Positions 16,488-23,555 of a stretch of DNA of 64,000 nt are shown in pieces. A program made the position numbers and the translations under genes. The stretch lies in assembly GCA_032654645.1 (NCBI GenBank), contig JAULAW010000005.1, forward strand, positions 62,001-126,000, in the 5' to 3' direction. Under the pieces are notes generated by a model. That model had not been told where the DNA came from, did no database searches, and was given only the letters and a program-made list of their open reading frames with translations. The first letter of the stretch is position 1, and each line of letters begins with the position of its first letter. The DNA is from CAITJF01 sp032654645. Its GTDB lineage: Bacteria > Pseudomonadota > Gammaproteobacteria > Burkholderiales > Gallionellaceae.

Positions 16488-17690
16488 ATGGATCAAGCAA
16501 TGTCGGACCCGAACCAAGTTTCTGCGGAACTCAACTACAGGCCTTTGCGCGACGATCACCCCTTGGGCCTGCTTGAAGATGCTTGTTTGCCTTTGCGCGC
16601 CCCGCGTTATGCGACCTGCCGCGCTTGTGAAAGCGTTTGTCCGGTCAAGGCGATTCGCATCGGCGAGACCGCAATCCGGCTCGACGATAATTGCGTGCTG
16701 TGCGGTCGTTGTGCTGCTGCCTGCCCCATGGGCGCACTCGTGCTCCCCGGTTTTTATGTGCCTGATGTTCCTCTGGAAAATGCTACTCCGCTGGGCGTTG
16801 ATTGCTGGAAAGTTCCAGGCAAGCTCTCTCCTGAAGGATCGGTGCGCGTTCCCTGTCTAGGCGGGTTAAGCCCTGGACGCATTGTTGAACTGGTGGCGCT
16901 GGCCGGGGCACGCTCGCTCGAACTGCTTGATCGGGGATGGTGTTCAAGGTGCAGCGCCGGCGGTTCCCCGGAGCATCCCGCTCAAGCTAGCCTCGGCCAA
17001 GCCAGATCGCTGCTTGAGGCAGCCGGTTTAGAAACAAACCGGTTACCCGCGCTGCGCAGCCATTTTCTGGCGGACGATCTTATGCCAATAGCTATTCCGG
17101 AACCGGTAACTGAAACCAGAATGTCGCGCCGCAGATTTTTCAGCGCGCTTACCGCCAAGGCCGTAATCGCGATTGACAAGGCCAAACCTCTGGCACCAGA
17201 ATTTGAAACGCGCCGAAGGCGGGGATTTGAAAAGGAACCCGTGCCATCGCGTGAACGGGAGCGCCTGCTCCGGAATATGGGGCAGATATGCAAATCCGCT
17301 GATGTTTCTCAGCCGCTCAAGCTGTTTTACAGAGTTGAAATATCGGATGCCTGCAATAATCACCAGCTCTGTGCCAGCATCTGCCCCACGGGGGCATTGG
17401 GTGCTTTCAAACATGGGAGCCGGGCGGAAATAAAATTTGATACCCGGTTATGTATCGGTTGTAATGAATGCCATTCCATATGCCCTTCTGGTGCACTGAA
17501 TGTATTACCCAACAGTTACGGTGCGTTACCAGAATATCCCTTTTGTTTGATTTCGTTTGACGAAAAGAACTGCCCGGAGTGCGGTCAGGCTTACACCGGC
17601 AAAACGGGTGAAGATATTTGCCCGCAGTGCCAAAAGCGCCATCATCTAGCCAGTTCCGCCTTTCAGTCATTGTTCGGCCCAAGGCGCTAA
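16488..17690 (+). CDS. Polyferredoxin with four 4Fe-4S motifs and a C-terminal zinc ribbon
   Basis: A 400-residue protein with two paired 4Fe-4S modules. The N-terminal pair has C44/C47/C51 (CRACESVCP) and C69/C72/C75/C79 (CVLCGRCAAACP). A C-terminal pair lies in DACNNHQLCASICPTGAL and CIGCNECHSICPSGAL. A zinc ribbon (CPECGQAY ... CPQCQ) ends the protein. There is no N-terminal signal, so it is probably cytoplasmic. A twin-arginine-like stretch MSRRRFFSALTA occurs near residue 212. The likely job is electron transfer, or maturation of Fe-S partners, for the respiratory genes downstream; canonical arx clusters begin with a ferredoxin gene (arxB'), and this may be its counterpart. Its last ~185 bases are part of the triplicated promoter module. 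Confidence 0.8.
   Translation: MDQAMSDPNQVSAELNYRPLRDDHPLGLLEDACLPLRAPRYATCRACESVCPVKAIRIGETAIRLDDNCVLCGRCAAACPMGALVLPGFYVPDVPLENATPLGVDCWKVPGKLSPEGSVRVPCLGGLSPGRIVELVALAGARSLELLDRGWCSRCSAGGSPEHPAQASLGQARSLLEAAGLETNRLPALRSHFLADDLMPIAIPEPVTETRMSRRRFFSALTAKAVIAIDKAKPLAPEFETRRRRGFEKEPVPSRERERLLRNMGQICKSADVSQPLKLFYRVEISDACNNHQLCASICPTGALGAFKHGSRAEIKFDTRLCIGCNECHSICPSGALNVLPNSYGALPEYPFCLISFDEKNCPECGQAYTGKTGEDICPQCQKRHHLASSAFQSLFGPRR
17505..17530 (+). promoter_or_regulatory. Putative upstream activator site, copy A
   Basis: TTACCCAACAG TTACGGTGCG TTACC: three TTACC/G half-sites spaced 10-11 bp apart, 193 bp upstream of the sigma-54 promoter. This spacing fits an enhancer for a sigma-54 activator such as ArxR. 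It lies inside the polyferredoxin coding region. Assignment to ArxR is inference from conservation. Confidence 0.45.
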
Positions 17691-17697
17691 AATTTGC

Positions 17698-17712
17698 TGG
17701 CATGGCTTTTGC
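17698..17712 (+). promoter_or_regulatory. Sigma-54 promoter A (TGGCATGGCTTTTGC)
   Basis: GG at 17699-17700 and GC at 17711-17712 are separated by exactly 10 bases, matching the -24/-12 consensus TGGCAC-N5-TTGC with one change. It lies 8 bp after the polyferredoxin stop and drives the Tat/Fe-S/NrfD/cytochrome genes. The leader to 18070 is long (~350 nt) and contains a small ORF. Confidence 0.8.
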
Positions 17713-17962
17713 GCTATCGTAAACGACACTTCTTGCTTCATCTGGTCCGGCTCCGCCTGAGTATTCGACAACCGGGTTGGCGTTGGGGCATGGCAGTTGG
17801 ATTTTCAACACTATCCGATGCGCATACAGAAATCGAAATATTCGCCCCGCTTGAGAAAAGGGTTGCGCAGCGCCCCGATGGGCTCGCAAAACACCCGCGT
17901 ATCTATCAGACAAACCTTCCGTGCAATGAAAACCCCTTGTTCCTAACCTCAAGGAAGCTATC

Positions 17963-18073
17963 ATGAACCGCCGTCATTTCGTGCCTAATCAAATAAATAA
18001 ATGGACAGACCGGAGTGCTGCAAATAATTTTTCTTTTTGTTTTTCTGCTGGTTATCAAAAAAGGTGGACATGA
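17963..18073 (+). CDS. 36-codon leader ORF coupled to the Tat-signal protein
   Basis: ATG at 17963 follows AAGGA, and the frame ends in TGA at 18071-18073, overlapping the next ATG (18070-18072). Its start (MNRRHFV) matches the start of the membrane cytochrome gene at 22326 (MIRRHFV), including the DNA just upstream of the ATG. It is therefore probably a vestige of that gene carried with the duplicated region, now serving at most as a coupled leader peptide. There is no evidence that the peptide itself has a function. Confidence 0.4.
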   Translation: MNRRHFVPNQINKWTDRSAANNFSFCFSAGYQKRWT

Positions 18074-18330
18074 TCATGGAAGATAATACTAGACGGTCAT
18101 TTTTCAAAAAAGCGGTGGCGGCAGCGGGTGTAGTTGCAGCGGCTGGTTACGCGAGCACCTTGGTATCTAAGCCCTCTGCATCGAATAACAGCGCAAGCAC
18201 AAAGTATGCGGCTGATGTTGTTTTGCAGGAAAAGGCTGTGACGGGGAATCATCTAGTCATTATGACGGATGATGAGAAAAAACAGCGGCTCGATGATCTG
18301 CTGAATTGTCATTACCATGAGCTTGCATAG
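18070..18330 (+). CDS. Small Tat-signal protein
   Basis: An 86-residue protein with a twin-arginine signal (NTRRSFFKKAVAAAG) and a short mature part. The mature segment HLVIMTDDEKKQRLDDLL resembles the segment HFLLMSDEEKRQAIERM of the Fe-S protein encoded next. Small Tat proteins of this sort often accompany Fe-S/molybdoenzyme operons. It may be an exported subunit or an escort for the Fe-S protein. It starts at ATG 18070 after AAAGGTGG, and the Fe-S gene follows 36 bp downstream. The function is not established. Confidence 0.65.
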   Translation: MIMEDNTRRSFFKKAVAAAGVVAAAGYASTLVSKPSASNNSASTKYAADVVLQEKAVTGNHLVIMTDDEKKQRLDDLLNCHYHELA

Positions 18331-18366
18331 CATTTCGTTACTTACCAACTGTTGTTGGAGGCAGTG

Positions 18367-19428
18367 ATGTCTGAAGAAAAAATTGAAGAATTGAATGCGG
18401 CGGATGATGAACAACAAGGCCGCCGTGAATTCTTAAAATATGTGTGTGCTTCGAGCGCAGCGGCGCTTGTGGCTGCGCCCGAGACCGCCGAGGCGGTTGC
18501 CGGCGCTGCCAATCCGGATGCCGATATTACCGTCGCAGAATATTTTCAAGGACATTTTTTACTGATGTCTGATGAGGAAAAGAGGCAGGCCATTGAGCGT
18601 ATGGAAAAGAGATATTCCGCAAAATACGGGAAGAAAACGACGGTTTCTGATGCGCCTGCTCCAAAAGACGTTCTGTTCGGTTATGCCCTCGATATTTCGA
18701 AATGCATAGGATGCAGGCGGTGCGTTCATGCCTGCGTAAAGGAGAACAACCAGTCACGCCATGACCCTGAAGTTCAATGGATACAGGTAATGAAAATACC
18801 AAAAGGGAATATCTCCTTTACTGTAGATAAATTGGACAAGGGATATCCTGAAAAGAGCGGGTTCGGCGATTATGGCGTTCAGGTTGGCGGGAATGCCTAC
18901 AAAGCTGCCGGACTTTCCACCGAGGATGCACAAAATTACTACCAGGATGATGCCGTTCCCGACAAGGACTATTTCTATATGCCCGTCCAGTGCCAGCAGT
19001 GTGAAAAGCCGCCCTGCGTCAAGGCTTGCCCTGTGAGGGCAACATTCAGAGATCATGCAGGCGTGGTTCTGATTGATTACAACTGGTGCATCGGCTGCCG
19101 CATGTGCCAACTTGCCTGCCCTTACCATGCCAGGCGCTTTAACTGGGGTGAACCTAACCTTCCTCACGAGGAGATGAACCCAAAGACCCACTACTTTGGC
19201 AACCGGCCGCGCATGAGGGGCGTGATGGAAAAATGCACCTTCTGCGTACAGAGAACAAGGGAGGATAGGGACCCCGCCTGCTTGGAAGCTTGCCCGGTGG
19301 GCGCAAGAAAATTCGGCAATCTTCTCGATCCTGAAAGCGATGTCAGAAAAGTACTGGCTACCAAGAGAGTCTTCCGGTTCAAAGAAGAGTTTGGCACCTA
19401 TCCCAAATTTTTTTACTACATGGGCTGA
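18367..19428 (+). CDS. Periplasmic 4Fe-4S electron-transfer subunit (DsrO/HybA/ArxB'-like)
   Basis: 353 residues. A Tat signal has RR at residues 19-20 (GRREFLKYVCASSAAAL). Four 4Fe-4S motifs follow: CIGCRRCVHAC, CQQCEKPPCVKACP, CIGCRMCQLACP and CTFCVQR ... CLEACP. This is the arrangement of the Fe-S subunits that partner NrfD-type quinol proteins. It would sit on the periplasmic face and pass electrons between the NrfD protein encoded 9 bp downstream and the tetraheme cytochrome. ATG 18367 follows TTGGAGG. It is probably not simply ArxB, since an ArxB homologue is encoded beside arxA. Confidence 0.85.
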   Translation: MSEEKIEELNAADDEQQGRREFLKYVCASSAAALVAAPETAEAVAGAANPDADITVAEYFQGHFLLMSDEEKRQAIERMEKRYSAKYGKKTTVSDAPAPKDVLFGYALDISKCIGCRRCVHACVKENNQSRHDPEVQWIQVMKIPKGNISFTVDKLDKGYPEKSGFGDYGVQVGGNAYKAAGLSTEDAQNYYQDDAVPDKDYFYMPVQCQQCEKPPCVKACPVRATFRDHAGVVLIDYNWCIGCRMCQLACPYHARRFNWGEPNLPHEEMNPKTHYFGNRPRMRGVMEKCTFCVQRTREDRDPACLEACPVGARKFGNLLDPESDVRKVLATKRVFRFKEEFGTYPKFFYYMG

Positions 19429-19437
19429 GGTCGCGAA

Positions 19438-20673
19438 ATGAAAACAGCACTGTCTTTTGCAATGGACTTCGGCTCGTATGCCTTAAAGGGGGGGGCAAAG
19501 TACTACGCATGGCTTCTTTTTCTGGCATTTTTCATTCTGGTCGGCTCCTACACGGCATACAGACAATTTACCGAAGGTCTTATCGTGACCGGTGCCACTG
19601 ACCAAGTAACGCTGGAATTGTTTTTTGCAAACTTCGTTTTTACGGCGCACGTCGCGGCGGCAGCCGTCTTGGTCGTTGCGCCCGGCTACTTATATCATCG
19701 CAAGGATATGAAGGAGCTTGCCGTGATAGGCGAGATAGTCGCAATGGTCTTTGTTGCCACAGGCATCACATTTGTTTTGTTTCACATGGGAAGGCCGGAC
19801 AGGTTGTTTCATATGATTCCGGGCATAGGTTTCCTCAACTTTCCCAATTCAATGCTCGCGTACGACACGATCGTCCTGAACGTCTATCTGCTCCTCAATC
19901 TCATCGGTGTTGTTTACATTCTTTACAAAAAATATATCGGCAAATTTGAGGAGAAAGAATTGGCAAGATGGTTCAGGCCGATTGTCTTTCTGGCCATTGC
20001 ATGGGGGCCGCTTATCCACATTGTCACGGCGTTCGTGCTCGCCAGCAACGCAAGAGTTGGATTGTGGGCTACCGCAGTTCTACCCGTTGCTTTTCTGTCA
20101 ATGGCGGGCGCTTCAGGGCCTGCATTGATCGTATTAATCTTCCTTCTTGCCAGAAAATTTACCAGGCTTGTGATCAATGATTCGGTTATCGACTTACTTA
20201 CCACGATCATTGCGTGGAGCCTCGGTATAATCATTCTGGTATTCGCTGCCGAGATATTTACGCTGCTTTATCCGAGTACTGAACATGCCGACTCGCTGAG
20301 ATACAGCATGTTTGGCCAGAACGGGCTCAATATGTACGTGCCCTGGTTCTGGGTAACGATGGTGACGTTAATAGGTAGCTTTGTTGCGCTTCTCTTCCGC
20401 AAGGTCAGGAGGAGCTATGACCTTTTGCTCCCACTGGTGTGTATCGTGGTTTTCATGGCGATTCTGGTAGAGAAGCCAATGATTCTTGTGTTTCCCGCTT
20501 TTAGCCCCTCCCCTCTTGGAGAATATACGGAATACCACGTTACCCTTATCGAGTTTTTTAACGTGTTGTTTGTCTGGGCCATCGGATTTTTGTCGTTGAC
20601 GCTTATCGTAAAAGGCGCAATCGGCGTATTGACTGGCGAAGTGAGGTATGACAAATCGTCCGCTTCCTCGTAG
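19438..20673 (+). CDS. NrfD/PsrC/DsrP-type quinol-interacting membrane subunit
   Basis: A 411-residue polytopic protein with about ten hydrophobic helices, belonging to the NrfD/PsrC superfamily. Family-like features include HMGRPDRLFHMIPG in a loop and LASNARVGLWATAV. Members exchange electrons between the quinone pool and a periplasmic Fe-S subunit and contain no cofactor of their own. It lies between the Fe-S subunit (9 bp upstream) and a tetraheme cytochrome. The three together look like one quinone:cytochrome oxidoreductase complex. Confidence 0.88.
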   Translation: MKTALSFAMDFGSYALKGGAKYYAWLLFLAFFILVGSYTAYRQFTEGLIVTGATDQVTLELFFANFVFTAHVAAAAVLVVAPGYLYHRKDMKELAVIGEIVAMVFVATGITFVLFHMGRPDRLFHMIPGIGFLNFPNSMLAYDTIVLNVYLLLNLIGVVYILYKKYIGKFEEKELARWFRPIVFLAIAWGPLIHIVTAFVLASNARVGLWATAVLPVAFLSMAGASGPALIVLIFLLARKFTRLVINDSVIDLLTTIIAWSLGIIILVFAAEIFTLLYPSTEHADSLRYSMFGQNGLNMYVPWFWVTMVTLIGSFVALLFRKVRRSYDLLLPLVCIVVFMAILVEKPMILVFPAFSPSPLGEYTEYHVTLIEFFNVLFVWAIGFLSLTLIVKGAIGVLTGEVRYDKSSASS

Positions 20674-20783
20674 AACAGGGCTAAAGATACAAAATTCTTT
20701 TGCGCGACTTCCTGCAAGATAATTCATGGGGCCGGCGCCCGATAAGGATTTGTGGATGAACGGAGTTTGAGGAGGTATTTGAA

Positions 20784-21620
20784 ATGGATTTCCTGCACAA
20801 ATCGCCAAAAATAGCTGCACTTGCCCTGTGCAGTTTCCTGGTTGGCGGATTGAGTACTAATAACATCGCACATGCCGCAGAAAAAAAACCAGCTGAAACA
20901 CAGAATGCGCAGCCAGTTACAGACTGTTTTGAAAGCAGGATAGATTACTCTTCCGTTACCAGAGTCGAAAATGCCGATCCAAAGTATGGCTATCCAAATG
21001 TTAAATGCTCGCAAACAACCGGCGCTGTTTTATGGTGGGGAGACCCTTTTGACGGGACGACACCGATGGGAGAAATGCCGAATATAAGCGATAGTACGCG
21101 CGGCGACTTTGCCAATGCTGTTGTGAAGCCGAGAGAGCCTCAGCTAAAGTATTTCAATATGGGACCGAATGGATGCGAGACATGCCATGACGGTAAAACG
21201 GTGCCAGTCCCAAAGGCTAACAAGCCAAGGTTGATCGGGATGCATCAGGACATCGTTGAGAGCTCACTCGAGTTGCTGCATGGGCGCGGGGCATTGTGGT
21301 GTCTCAATTGTCACAGCGCAACGAACCGCAACAAACTGGTCGATCGCCAGGGAAACTTGATAAGCATTAGCCAATCCCAAAAATTATGTGGCGGTTGTCA
21401 TGGCGAGAAATATATTGACTGGCGGGCAGGAATACATGGGAAAAGAATAGGCTCATGGGTTACGGGCGGCAAAAAGAGATGGTGGGTATGCACTGAATGT
21501 CATAACCCCCACACCGTCCAGGCAGCCAGGTTTAACCGGCTCAAACCAGAACCACCGCCTCCGCTGCCAAGGGGAATGAAAAATGCCGACTATGAACGAA
21601 CCGGGAATGATGAGCACTAG
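20784..21620 (+). CDS. Periplasmic tetraheme c-type cytochrome
   Basis: 278 residues with a signal peptide (about 1-31, cleaved after AHA) and four CxxCH heme sites: CETCH, CLNCH, CGGCH and CTECH. Distal His residues (GMHQD, LLHGRG, GIHGKR) are placed as in bis-His multiheme cytochromes. The protein ends in a Pro-rich tail. It follows the NrfD gene by 110 bp, with GAGGAGG before the ATG. The role is probably to accept or donate electrons at the periplasmic face of the Fe-S/NrfD complex. No close named family is recognised. Confidence 0.88.
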   Translation: MDFLHKSPKIAALALCSFLVGGLSTNNIAHAAEKKPAETQNAQPVTDCFESRIDYSSVTRVENADPKYGYPNVKCSQTTGAVLWWGDPFDGTTPMGEMPNISDSTRGDFANAVVKPREPQLKYFNMGPNGCETCHDGKTVPVPKANKPRLIGMHQDIVESSLELLHGRGALWCLNCHSATNRNKLVDRQGNLISISQSQKLCGGCHGEKYIDWRAGIHGKRIGSWVTGGKKRWWVCTECHNPHTVQAARFNRLKPEPPPPLPRGMKNADYERTGNDEH

Positions 21621-21660
21621 CATGACATAAACCGGACAATCATCACGCGCAGACAGGACA

Positions 21661-21927
21661 ATGAAATACAACTCGAAAAATAAAATGCTGGCATTTTCCT
21701 CAGACGAGGAAGTTTCCAAATTTCACAATCAGTTGACCGACGCCTTGCGTATGGTCATGCTTAAAGCTGGATGCGATGAAGCTACCAGTAAAGAAGAGGA
21801 TTTGAAACATACCAAAGAGTTCTTTGATCGCTATTCCGTTTTGGCAGAAACACTTTGTCGCTTGCGTGCCCATCTTCCGCGAGAACCGGATGACCGTAGT
21901 GTGGAGGCCATGGGTACTTTGATTTGA
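21661..21927 (+). CDS. Small hypothetical protein
   Basis: An 88-residue protein, mostly helical and charged, with no signal peptide and a few Cys residues (GCDEA, LCRLR). It lies 40 bp after the tetraheme cytochrome and just ahead of module copy B. I do not recognise the family. Good length and codon usage and its operon position favour a real gene. Confidence 0.5.
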   Translation: MKYNSKNKMLAFSSDEEVSKFHNQLTDALRMVMLKAGCDEATSKEEDLKHTKEFFDRYSVLAETLCRLRAHLPREPDDRSVEAMGTLI

Positions 21928-21994
21928 GCGGTTGGATTTCTATCCTTTTTCATCGCGGATAATTGTCGTGAAACACCATGATCTTCTGATATGG

Positions 21995-22020
21995 TTACCA
22001 AACAGTTACGATGCGCTACC
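21995..22020 (+). promoter_or_regulatory. Putative upstream activator site, copy B
   Basis: TTACCAAACAG TTACGATGCGC TACC: phased half-sites 194 bp upstream of promoter B. It is the best conserved part of the decayed coding segment across the copies, which suggests selection for binding rather than coding. Confidence 0.5.
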
Positions 22021-22188
22021 AGTTCATCCCATTTTTCTGACTTCTTTTGGCGAGAGTATCTGTCTTGAGTGCGGTCAGGCTTATACCGGCAAAGCCGGTT
22101 GAAGATATTTGCCGACAGTGCCAGAAGCGCCATCACCTCGCGAGCCCTGCTTCCCAGTCACTGTTCAGCTAAGTGCGTTAACACTTAC

Positions 22189-22203
22189 TGGCACGGCTAT
22201 TGC
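22189..22203 (+). promoter_or_regulatory. Sigma-54 promoter B (TGGCACGGCTATTGC)
   Basis: A match to TGGCACG-N4-TTGC with GG at 22190-22191 and GC at 22202-22203 (10-base spacing). It drives the membrane cytochrome (22326) and the multiheme lipoprotein gene after it. Confidence 0.88.
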
Positions 22204-22325
22204 GCTATCAAGTCTGAATATCTGCTTCAACTGTTATGGCTCTGCCGGAGTATTCAACAACAGGGAAATTCAGGCAAACCCTCTAGGCATAAGAATTTCA
22301 AATTCGTAAGTTAAAGGTAGTCACT

Positions 22326-23081
22326 ATGATCCGCCGCCATTTCGTACATTTTTCCCATCTGACCATTACCGCCAGGACGCTTTATACCGGGGTGCTTTGC
22401 GTTCTCGGGGCAGGTTATCTTGCGGCCATGGTGTTTGTGTTCATTTCCCACGCTGGACGTGATGGCAAGCCTGGGCTATCGGAACAGGACATCGTCATAG
22501 CCTATGCCGGAACCACTAGCGGCACCAAGCTGGAAAGTGCACTGATGGGTCCCATGTCAAAGATGTTGCAACCTGAAGAGAATCATCAGATCGTGGATTG
22601 GGTGCGCATGGGCACCAACAAGGAGGAGTTCGATACCAGGATCGGCCCCCTGATAACCAAACGATGTGTGGTATGCCATAACAACAACAACCCACACCTT
22701 CCCAGCCTGGAAAGCTACCAGGGTGTTATGAAGGTTGCGGAAAAAGACACCGGCGCCAATGTCCATACCCTGGTGAGGGTGTCCCATATTCACCTGTTCG
22801 GGCTGACCTTCATCTTCTTCCTCGTCGGCTCCATATTCAAGCATGCCTACTTCCGCCGCGAATGGTTGCAGGCCGTTATCGTCGTTACACCGTTCCTCTG
22901 CATCATCGCGGATATCGCCTCCTGGTATCTCACCAAACTTAACGTGGAATTCGCCTGGGTAGTCATAGGCAGCGGCGCGTTGATGGGAACCTGTTTTTCC
23001 ATCATGTTCTTTGTTTCCATTTGGCAGATGTGGGTTTCACGCAAAATTCCACCGGATCTGGCGGTGGAAAACAACGCTTAA
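22326..23081 (+). CDS. Membrane-bound monoheme cytochrome c
   Basis: 251 residues. There is an N-terminal membrane helix (about 17-39), then a periplasmic part with one heme site CVVCH followed by NNNNPHLPSLE. Three further membrane helices follow (about 157-175, 184-202, 213-234), with His residues in VRVSHIHLFG that could ligate heme. The architecture suggests a membrane electron-transfer protein linking quinones or partner cytochromes to the multiheme lipoprotein encoded 46 bp downstream. I do not recognise a named family. Confidence 0.78.
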   Translation: MIRRHFVHFSHLTITARTLYTGVLCVLGAGYLAAMVFVFISHAGRDGKPGLSEQDIVIAYAGTTSGTKLESALMGPMSKMLQPEENHQIVDWVRMGTNKEEFDTRIGPLITKRCVVCHNNNNPHLPSLESYQGVMKVAEKDTGANVHTLVRVSHIHLFGLTFIFFLVGSIFKHAYFRREWLQAVIVVTPFLCIIADIASWYLTKLNVEFAWVVIGSGALMGTCFSIMFFVSIWQMWVSRKIPPDLAVENNA

Positions 23082-23555
23082 TCCCCCATCGCTGGCACAT
23101 TTAAAGACCATATTGATGGCAGGCTCGATGAAAAATACAATTGGTTTGGCGCTTGTAGCCGCATTCGCGCTGACAGGCTGTGAAAAACCCTATGAACACA
23201 AGGAAGTCGAGCAGCAGGTAAAACAGGCCTATGAAAATACAGCCGCCAATGCAAAGACCCAACCCAAATGGGCCGGAGATGCAAAGGCGGGCAAAGTCAT
23301 CGCAGAGATATGTGCCCCCTGCCATGGTATGGATGGTGTATTCGCCAATCTGGGGGCGCCCTTTATCGCTGGTCTTCACCAAGACTATCTGGTAAGCGCC
23401 ATGCTGGCCTACGCGGACGGCTCGCGCAAGAATGACCAGATGAAACTCATCGCCACTGATCTGAAACGGAAACCGGAACAGATCGCCGATGTTTCTGCCT
23501 ATTACGCCAGTCTCAAGACCCCATGGAAAGGCGCCAGTGTGGGCAATAAATCCGA

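Larger units (their letters stand above)
17505..17772 (+). repeat. Promoter module copy A (parent copy)
   Basis: This segment starts in the 3' end of the polyferredoxin gene (LPNSYGALPEYPF onward), crosses its stop and includes a sigma-54 promoter and ~60 bp of leader. Homologous copies lie at 21995-22264 and 26860-27123. The coding frame is intact only here, so this is probably the source copy. Confidence 0.8.
21995..22264 (+). repeat. Promoter module copy B
   Basis: Homologous to 17505-17772. The coding part is now a pseudogene: it still reads LPNSYDALPVHPIF ... CGQAYTGKAG and then hits a stop. The sigma-54 promoter and the TTACC repeat are intact. Similarity to copy A resumes just before the ATG of the downstream gene (22318-22346). 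The remaining bases of 21928-22325 contain no gene. Confidence 0.8.
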
